Assembly: GCA_019314155.1 (NCBI GenBank)
Contig: JAFCZV010000175.1
Location: 1-9,559 of the forward strand
Direction of reading: 5' to 3'
DNA length: 9,559 nt
Origin: Deltaproteobacteria bacterium
GTDB taxonomy: Bacteria > Desulfobacterota > Desulfobacteria > Desulfobacterales > UBA11574
Under the pieces are notes generated by a model. That model searched no databases, had not been told where the DNA came from, and worked only from the letters and a program-made list of their open reading frames with translations. Shown here piece after piece: positions 6,063 to 9,559 of the stretch; positions within the stretch are counted from its first letter, which is position 1, and each line of letters begins with the position of its first letter. The translations under genes were made by a program, and so were the position numbers.

Positions 6063-7211
6063 ATGGAAAACCCGTTTAAATTCGGTGGAATTGTCCGCGG
6101 ACCATTTTTCGCAGACCGAAAGCAAGAACTGGATGAACTCTCTCGTGAAATGATCAATTTGAGCAGAATTTTTCTGATTTCTCCAAGACGATACGGAAAA
6201 ACCTGTCTTCTCTTTAACTTGATGGACAGACTCGACGAAATCGGAATAGCTTCTGCATACATCGATCTCAATGCTTATCCCGGCCTTGGAAATTTGGCTG
6301 AAGCTTATACACATCGCACGACTAAAGCCCTTGAGACAAATACTGATAAATTGATCAAAATTTTTTCAAGTCTTCGTCTACTTCGGCCAAAGATATCAGT
6401 TGGACTCAACGGCTCGATGAGTGCCGGGGTTGAGGTTGCTGTTCAGGAGAAGGCGTCACTGTCCGCGCTGATCGAAGGCATGAATAATGCAAATCGTCTT
6501 GCAGCGCAGCAAAACCGGAAATTGGTCGTTATTATCGATGAATTTTCGGATCTCACAAAGTTTAACGGTCAAGGTCTTGAAAAGGCGCTGCGTTCGGAAG
6601 TCCAACAGCATGAGCACATCGGGTATATTTTTTCAGGTTCGGAAGAATCGGTGATGCTTTCCATGGTAAAGGATCGAAAGCGGGCATTCTACAAATTGGG
6701 ACGGATTATGGGACTCGGTCACATCGAAAGAAACCGGTATACCGATTTTATCATGGACTGGTTAGGCAAAGGAGACTATACGGCAGATCGAAATGATTTG
6801 CAAAAGCTATTCGATCTGGGCAATGATATACCGCACAATATTCAGAGACTTTGCCATAACATGTGGGAAATTGCTCGCGAAAACAGAGTGGTCGTGCCGG
6901 AACTGATTGATCAGCTTCCGATGATCATTGCGCAGCAAGACTCACCGCATTACGAATTGGTGTGGCGGTCCGTATCGCAACAGCAAAAAAAACTGTTGAT
7001 GGCCCTGAGCGCCGAGGATGACTCCAAACCCTTTTCAAAGGATTTTCAACTTACCTACGGTATCGGTCCTTCATCTTCCATAAAAGCATCCCTGGATTCT
7101 CTTGTTAAAAAAGGAATACTCTATAAAACCACCGAGGGAAAGTATCAATTTTCGGATACTTTCATGCCGTGCTGGATAGATTATATCGGGGATAAGAAAC
7201 AATGCTGGTAA
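6063..7211 (+). CDS. STAND/archaeal-type P-loop ATPase with C-terminal winged helix
   Basis: The protein has 382 residues; ATG 6063 follows AGGTGG by 6 nt. The N-terminus NPFKFGGIVRGPFFADRKQE is typical of ATPase_2-like archaeal ATPases, with a conserved F-x-D/G-R-x-x-E before the P-loop. Walker A is the family variant SPRRYGKT (40-47), Walker B is VVIIDE (155-160), and SGSEES (191-196) is a sensor-like segment. The region about 245-290 is the helical lid, and about 300-372 looks like a winged helix (LLMALSAEDD, then SLDSLVKKGILYKTTEGKYQFSD). It is full length for a short member and has no signal peptide or membrane segment. Such ATPases are often orphan genes and are linked in places to mobile or defence regions; the substrate of this one is unknown. 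It stands alone, with its own promoter and direct-repeat copies A and B roughly 0.7 kb upstream and 0.1 kb downstream. No terminator is visible behind it. Confidence 0.88.
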   Translation: MENPFKFGGIVRGPFFADRKQELDELSREMINLSRIFLISPRRYGKTCLLFNLMDRLDEIGIASAYIDLNAYPGLGNLAEAYTHRTTKALETNTDKLIKIFSSLRLLRPKISVGLNGSMSAGVEVAVQEKASLSALIEGMNNANRLAAQQNRKLVVIIDEFSDLTKFNGQGLEKALRSEVQQHEHIGYIFSGSEESVMLSMVKDRKRAFYKLGRIMGLGHIERNRYTDFIMDWLGKGDYTADRNDLQKLFDLGNDIPHNIQRLCHNMWEIARENRVVVPELIDQLPMIIAQQDSPHYELVWRSVSQQQKKLLMALSAEDDSKPFSKDFQLTYGIGPSSSIKASLDSLVKKGILYKTTEGKYQFSDTFMPCWIDYIGDKKQCW

Positions 7212-7229
7212 AAAATGGGATAAAATCGA

Positions 7230-7285
7230 CCTTTCGTCCATCTTCCTTCATCCATCGTCCTGCTTCCGACCTCTGATTTCTGATC
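7230..7285 (+). repeat. period-7 array, unit TCYNNYN, about eight units
   Basis: Starting 19 bp after the ATPase stop, eight steps of seven bases can be laid out; seven begin TCC or TCT (for example TCCATCT, TCCATCG, TCTGATT). The plus strand is strongly pyrimidine-rich. The units are more diverged than at 5784, and the boundaries are approximate. Confidence 0.6.
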
Positions 7286-7318
7286 AAGACATTCAGGTCA
7301 ACACGTATTTTTCATACC

Positions 7319-7381
7319 TATCTTTCACCAAAAAAACCATCATTGTTTTTATGCCGTCTTTGATATGCGGTGATCCTATCT
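7319..7381 (+). repeat. intergenic direct repeat, copy B
   Basis: This is the partner of 5321-5388 in the same orientation, about 87 percent alike over its 52-base core by eye. The two copies bracket the small ORF and the ATPase gene. The downstream block CAATGTGATAC (7516-7526), preceded by CAAACAACT, resembles the CAATGTGACAC block that follows copy A. Confidence 0.65.
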
Positions 7382-7463
7382 GACAAAACAATAAAGATTT
7401 ACACAAATCAGAATTCTGTAAAATACTTTCACAATTGTTCTGCGATTTAACATAGTTAGGTTG

Positions 7464-7491
7464 AGCGGTTCAGGGTTCAACGTTCTGGGTT
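7464..7491 (-). repeat. period-7 array, unit AACSNNN (minus strand), four units
   Basis: On the plus strand four consecutive seven-base steps end in GGTT or CGTT (NNNSGTT, for example CAGGGTT and CAACGTT). On the minus strand this is AACSNNN, the same form as the array at 7718-7738, so the two are inverted relative to each other. Confidence 0.6.
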
Positions 7492-7681
7492 GGAAAAACC
7501 TCAAACAACTCGCATCAATGTGATACTGGCTTCATCGTAGTTTCAAAACCGTTCCACCCAATAGGTTATGGCAGGCATTCCGGATTTTAATAATATTTTG
7601 AGCAGTCTCAATCGGTTGTAACCCTTGAATCTTTATCCGCCGTCTGTGTGGTGGGCTTTAACCCTGCCTGTTGGAGCGTAG

Positions 7682-7706
7682 CGGAAATCCCGTTATCGGG
7701 GTTCCG
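7682..7706. repeat. hairpin: 10-bp stem with one bulged A and TTAT loop
   Basis: CGGAAATCCCG pairs with CGGGGTTCCG around the loop TTAT if one A is bulged and one T-G pair is allowed. There is no T-run after it, so it is not an intrinsic terminator. An outer CTGCC (7664-7668) can pair with GGCAG (7710-7714). It may be a REP-like palindrome; other copies outside the window would be needed to say so. Confidence 0.5.
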
Positions 7707-7717
7707 TCGGGCAGTTT

Positions 7718-7738
7718 AACGGGGAACCTGGAACCGAT
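7718..7738 (+). repeat. period-7 array, unit AACSNNN, three units
   Basis: Three consecutive units begin AACG or AACC (AACGGGG, AACCTGG, AACCGAT). It is short, but the form matches the minus strand of 7464-7491. Confidence 0.45.
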
Positions 7739-7806
7739 CAGTTTAAGATATATATTGAACTTGGCAGAATTTTTTCTGCTTACTCACGTTCGCACTCAAA
7801 AAACAC

Positions 7807-7833
7807 TTGAATATTACCAATTATAGTTATAAT
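7807..7833 (+). promoter_or_regulatory. toxin-antitoxin promoter with an inverted repeat over the -10 box
   Basis: A -35-like TTGAAT (7807-7812) lies 15 nt from a perfect -10 TATAAT (7828-7833). The -10 is the right arm of a perfect inverted repeat, ATTATA-GT-TATAAT (7820-7833). Toxin-antitoxin operons are usually autorepressed, and this repeat is well placed as the operator for the downstream XRE antitoxin. The 15-nt spacer is short, which would suit a weak promoter. The leader would be only about 10 nt. Confidence 0.55.
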
Positions 7834-7848
7834 ATAACCCATAAGCTC

Positions 7849-8115
7849 ATGAGCTATAAAGTAAAAGTTAAAAAGAAGGTGGCTCGAGGTCTGATGAAAC
7901 TGCCCCAAAATGTAAAGAAACTTTTATTTTTGCTTATTGAGGATTTAAAATCAGATGGACCAATTCAAAAACATTGGAATAATTTTTCTCCCCTCGGCAA
8001 GGGCAAATATCATTGTCACCTGACATATAGTTATGTGGCATGTTGGATTTGTCAGAAAGGTGAGATAGAGATCGAGGTGTATTATGTTGGCTCTCGTGAA
8101 AAAGCCCCGTATTGA
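7849..8115 (+). CDS. RelE/HigB-like mRNA interferase-type toxin
   Basis: The protein has 88 residues from ATG 7849. An upstream in-frame TTG at 7807 falls on the promoter and is rejected; no strong ribosome binding site precedes the ATG, which fits weak toxin translation. The fold is RelE-like: basic N-terminal strand and helices (MSYKVKVKKKVARGLMKLP, then NVKKLLFLLIEDL), then strands LGKGKYHCHLTYSYVACW and IEIEVYYVGSREKAPY, close to the CHL...YVACW...EVYYVGTHENAPY ending I recall in this subfamily. The many lysines fit RNA or ribosome binding, and H56, H58, R83 and Y88 are candidate active-site residues. It overlaps the antitoxin gene by 32 bp, in the toxin-first order typical of higBA modules. 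The subfamily call comes from recall. Confidence 0.85.
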   Translation: MSYKVKVKKKVARGLMKLPQNVKKLLFLLIEDLKSDGPIQKHWNNFSPLGKGKYHCHLTYSYVACWICQKGEIEIEVYYVGSREKAPY

Positions 8116-8440
8116 AATATCGTTACAGGGTGAAAATGTTGAAGAAGTTATTGAGTGGATAAAGAAAAAATATGAGGTAAGCATACTTACTTCTGAAAGA
8201 ACGGACAGCGTATCTATTGAGGAGACTGATTTTTGGAAAGAGATGCAGTCCAACAGAATTGGAAATTTACTTGCAGGAGCTCGTCTTAAGGCTGGTTTGA
8301 CACAAGCGCAAGTTGCTAAAAAACTTGGTGTGCGTCAAAATATGGTTAGCGATTATGAAAGAGGAAAACGCAGGCTTTCCCCATCAATGGCAAAACGATT
8401 TGCCAGGGCACTTAAAATTAATGTTGATAAAATATCATAA
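8084..8440 (+). CDS. XRE-family helix-turn-helix antitoxin (HigA-like)
   Basis: The protein has 118 residues from ATG 8084, with GAGGTG 4 nt upstream inside the toxin gene; a start this early gives a 32-bp overlap and probably translational coupling. Residues 9-37 (RIEISLQGENVEEVIEWIKKKYEVSILTS region) form a small strand-helix-strand segment that may contact the toxin. Residues 59-113 are a canonical HTH_3 domain: RIGNLLAGARLKAGLTQAQV, then AKKLGVRQNMVSDYERGKRR and LSPSMAKRFARAL, with the recognition helix around QNMVSDYERG. It should neutralise the toxin and repress the operon, with ATTATA-GT-TATAAT at 7820 as the likely operator. No terminator is obvious after the stop. Confidence 0.9.
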   Translation: MLALVKKPRIEISLQGENVEEVIEWIKKKYEVSILTSERTDSVSIEETDFWKEMQSNRIGNLLAGARLKAGLTQAQVAKKLGVRQNMVSDYERGKRRLSPSMAKRFARALKINVDKIS

Positions 8441-8539
8441 GTGCGAACCAGTCATTTGAACTGACGCCGAATATCTCGCGACTTTATGTCGTACAGTGGC
8501 AAGCTATCTCTAATCAAGCTTATCTCTCTTTTTAATCAA

Positions 8540-8571
8540 TTCATCCCAGCTTTTATGCCACAATGTGACAC
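8540..8571 (+). repeat. intergenic repeat, copy C (short, diverged)
   Basis: TTCATCCC, 10 nt, then CCACAATGTGACAC reproduces the tail of copy A (5388-5421), with 14 of 14 bases identical in the second block. The left half ATGCCACA (8556-8563) is also identical to one half-site of the operator at 1483-1499, though the right half is not. Confidence 0.5.
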
Positions 8572-8603
8572 CCAACCATATGAAATGTTAAAGAATTTAT
8601 CAT

Positions 8604-8630
8604 TTGACATGCAAACTCCCTTATTATATT
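8604..8630 (+). promoter_or_regulatory. possible promoter of the ABM-like gene
   Basis: A perfect TTGACA (8604-8609) is followed by 15 nt and TATATT (8625-8630); a 17-nt spacing would give the poorer TATTGA. It implies a leader of about 230 nt that includes the 43-bp tandem repeat. Confidence 0.4.
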
Positions 8631-8692
8631 GAATTAATATAGGTTCTCTTTTGAAATCTGTACTCCTCTCGAATCGATTTCCATTGTGAAAC

Positions 8693-8778
8693 ATCTATTG
8701 TTCTGATGATCTCGTGCGTGATTCGGGCTTCATTAATCTATTGTTCTGATGATCTCGTGCGTGATTCGGGCTTCATTA
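8693..8778. repeat. perfect 43-bp tandem duplication, two copies
   Basis: Copies 8693-8735 and 8736-8778 are identical over all 43 bases and directly adjacent. Each begins ATCTATTGTTCTGATGATCT and ends GATTCGGGCTTCATTA. No mismatches implies a recent duplication. It lies in the presumed leader of the next gene, about 90 bp before its start. Confidence 0.95.
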
Positions 8779-8867
8779 GTGCTACTACATCTAATCGAAA
8801 ATCCTTTTTTATAATCACCCTTTAAAGGATAATGGGAAACTTTCATAACCGAAAGGAGGTGAATCCG

Positions 8868-9185
8868 ATGATAGAAATGAACATGATTTACGATCTTGTG
8901 CCGGGAATTGACCTGCAAGCCTACCAAGAATGGGCAAAGAAGGCAACTGGCTTGGTGCTTCAATCTCCTGGACTTATAGAATTTCGCGCTAACCGCAACG
9001 TTTTAGGCAATCCTCAAGTTCGAGCAACATCTGTGTGGAAGAGCCTATCTGACTGGGCAAACTATACCGAGAGTGCGGAATGGCAAGGGCTCCGGAATGA
9101 GATGCTTGCTTTTGCAACCAACGTGAGCATCGAACTCTGGGGACCATCACCAGTCTTGCCTGATCCTCTGCGTCCAGGCCAGTAA
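8868..9185 (+). CDS. dimeric alpha-beta barrel (ABM-like) protein
   Basis: The protein has 105 residues. ATG 8868 is chosen because AGGAGGTGA (8854-8862) sits at ideal distance; an in-frame ATG at 8832 lacks such a site. The pattern fits a ferredoxin-like ABM/Dabb fold: strand MNMIYDLV, helix DLQAYQEWAKKATG, strand GLIEFRANRN, strand VRATSVWKS, then helix SDWANYTESAEWQGLRNEML and a last strand VSIELWGP. The W-x-S-L-x-D-W and S-x-E-W elements are typical of ABM-type proteins, which include monooxygenases and haem- or quinone-related enzymes as well as many of unknown role. No clear catalytic residue can be named. There is no signal peptide. It is a single-gene unit: its own possible promoter upstream and a strong terminator 118 bp downstream. 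Confidence 0.8.
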   Translation: MIEMNMIYDLVPGIDLQAYQEWAKKATGLVLQSPGLIEFRANRNVLGNPQVRATSVWKSLSDWANYTESAEWQGLRNEMLAFATNVSIELWGPSPVLPDPLRPGQ

Positions 9186-9260
9186 ACCTATGGATAGTGA
9201 TGGATTTCAAATAGGAGTTTGCTGATGTAGCAGATTTTAACCAATGATATTGATCCTGAC

Positions 9261-9277
9261 TTGAACATTACGTTCAA
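9261..9277. repeat. short inverted repeat TTGAAC-ATTAC-GTTCAA
   Basis: Two perfect 6-bp arms around 5 nt, in the 3-prime untranslated stretch between the ABM-like gene and its terminator. It may be a minor RNA hairpin or a protein site. Confidence 0.3.
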
Positions 9278-9302
9278 ACAGACCAAAATGTCATCAGGGT
9301 AG

Positions 9303-9342
9303 AGAGCAAACCTGTTTCACAAGGTTTGCTCTTTTCTTTTTT
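9303..9342 (+). terminator. intrinsic terminator of the ABM-like gene
   Basis: AGAGCAAACCT pairs with AGGTTTGCTCT (11 bp, no mismatch) around the loop GTTTCACA, followed by a T-rich tract (nine T and one C) to 9342. This is the clearest terminator in the window. Confidence 0.92.
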
Positions 9343-9559
9343 ATGATATATGTAAAAAAGTTAGAGTTGATTCAGGTTGATAGACTGGCAAGAAACCAAA
9401 AGATTTTAGCGGTCCGTTTTTCGTGCGATACTCTCAATGTATCGTTACTTGGATGATATTTAGTTTTCTGGTACGATAACCTATGGAATTTAAGAACGGA
9501 TAACACTACAATGGTAATGATCTCCAGATCCGTATAATCACTTTCAAACAAGGAGAAAC
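9343..9559 (+). promoter_or_regulatory. upstream region of a gene starting beyond the window
   Basis: No gene is seen here. The window ends with AAGGAGA (9550-9556) and AAC, so a start codon probably lies within a few bases past 9559. An inverted repeat CGATAC-TCTCAAT-GTATCG (9426-9444) and a further ACGATA (9473-9478) could be sites for a regulator of that gene. No clear -35/-10 pair was found. Confidence 0.45.

Larger units (their letters stand above)
7212..7806. other. long repeat-rich non-coding spacer
   Basis: About 600 bases with no supported gene on either strand. It contains three period-7 arrays, repeat copy B, the perfect palindrome CAGAATTCTG (7409-7418), a CAATGTGATAC block (7516-7526), a stable hairpin (7682-7706) and a small dyad CAGAA-TTTT-TTCTG before the toxin promoter. 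Each is listed separately where it can be supported. Confidence 0.6.
8441..8867. other. non-coding spacer and leader before the ABM-like gene
   Basis: About 430 bases with no supported gene. It contains a block shared with repeat copy A, a likely promoter and the 43-bp tandem duplication, each listed separately. The minus strand of the duplicated unit reads NEARITHEIIRTID, faintly like the start of GxxExxY-family proteins, but the frame is lost after it. Confidence 0.5.

Noticed and set aside
5309..7461. Integron cassette array: GTTAGGC (5309-5315) and GTTAGGT (7455-7461) match the attC core GTTRRRY, and TA and small single-gene units are typical cassette cargo
   Set aside because: No RYYYAAC partner at the right distance forms an attC-like hairpin, the spacers of 300-600 bp are far too long, and no integrase is present.
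7807..7848. TTG start for the toxin, 14 codons upstream
   Set aside because: It would place the start on the -35 box and the codons over the -10 and operator; the family normally begins near ATG 7849.
5408..8571. CCACAATGTGACAC blocks as further copies of the TACA-N-TGTR operator
   Set aside because: One half-site agrees well (ATGCCACA at 8556), but the other half breaks the symmetry and there are no promoter boxes in the same arrangement; treated as part of the spacer repeat instead.
8693..8778. CRISPR array
   Set aside because: The two 43-bp copies are directly adjacent with no spacer, and there are no cas genes.
8733..8963. Minus-strand ORF opposite the ABM-like gene
   Set aside because: It has no family resemblance over most of its length, no ribosome binding site, and overlaps a well-supported plus-strand gene start.

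Overview
The window looks like a chromosomal segment from an anaerobic sulfate-reducer-type bacterium (formerly Deltaproteobacteria; Desulfobacterales-like). This is inferred from recalled resemblance of the TPR/peptidase pair, the kinase style and the repeat-rich spacers; no taxonomic marker gene is present. It divides near 5.3 kb into an ordinary regulatory/metabolic left half and a gene-poor, repeat-rich accessory right half.

Left half. On the minus strand lie a secreted M1-type aminopeptidase gene (1-781, running off the edge) and a membrane-anchored TPR protein gene (834-1411). Both are broken: the peptidase by an in-frame TAA inside a conserved stretch, the TPR gene by an internal deletion that shifts the frame. 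A small intact cupin gene (1599-1919, minus) follows. A plus-strand pair comes next: a PAS histidine kinase (2283-3758) and, one base after its stop, a REC-PAS-histidine kinase hybrid (3760-5265). The TPR promoter and the cupin/kinase divergent region carry near-identical 17-bp palindromes with the core TACA-N-TGTR, placed alike between a TTGAC -35 and its -10. This suggests one unknown repressor controls both.

Right half. Four isolated plus-strand units are separated by long non-coding spacers: a 39-codon ORF with a strong ribosome binding site (5569-5688); a STAND/archaeal-type P-loop ATPase (6063-7211) with its own sigma70-like promoter; a RelE/HigB-like toxin overlapping an XRE antitoxin (7849-8440); and a dimeric alpha-beta barrel (ABM-like) protein (8868-9185) followed by a strong intrinsic terminator (9303-9342). 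The spacers contain a diverged direct repeat (5321, 7319 and probably 8540), a shared CAATGTGAYAC block in three spacers, five short arrays with a 7-bp period, and a perfect 43-bp tandem duplication. The last 200 bases hold no gene but end in AAGGAGA, the likely ribosome binding site of the next gene.

No complete new multi-gene system is evident. The points most worth following are the shared operator, the period-7 spacer arrays with their companion repeats, and the two neighbouring freshly broken genes.
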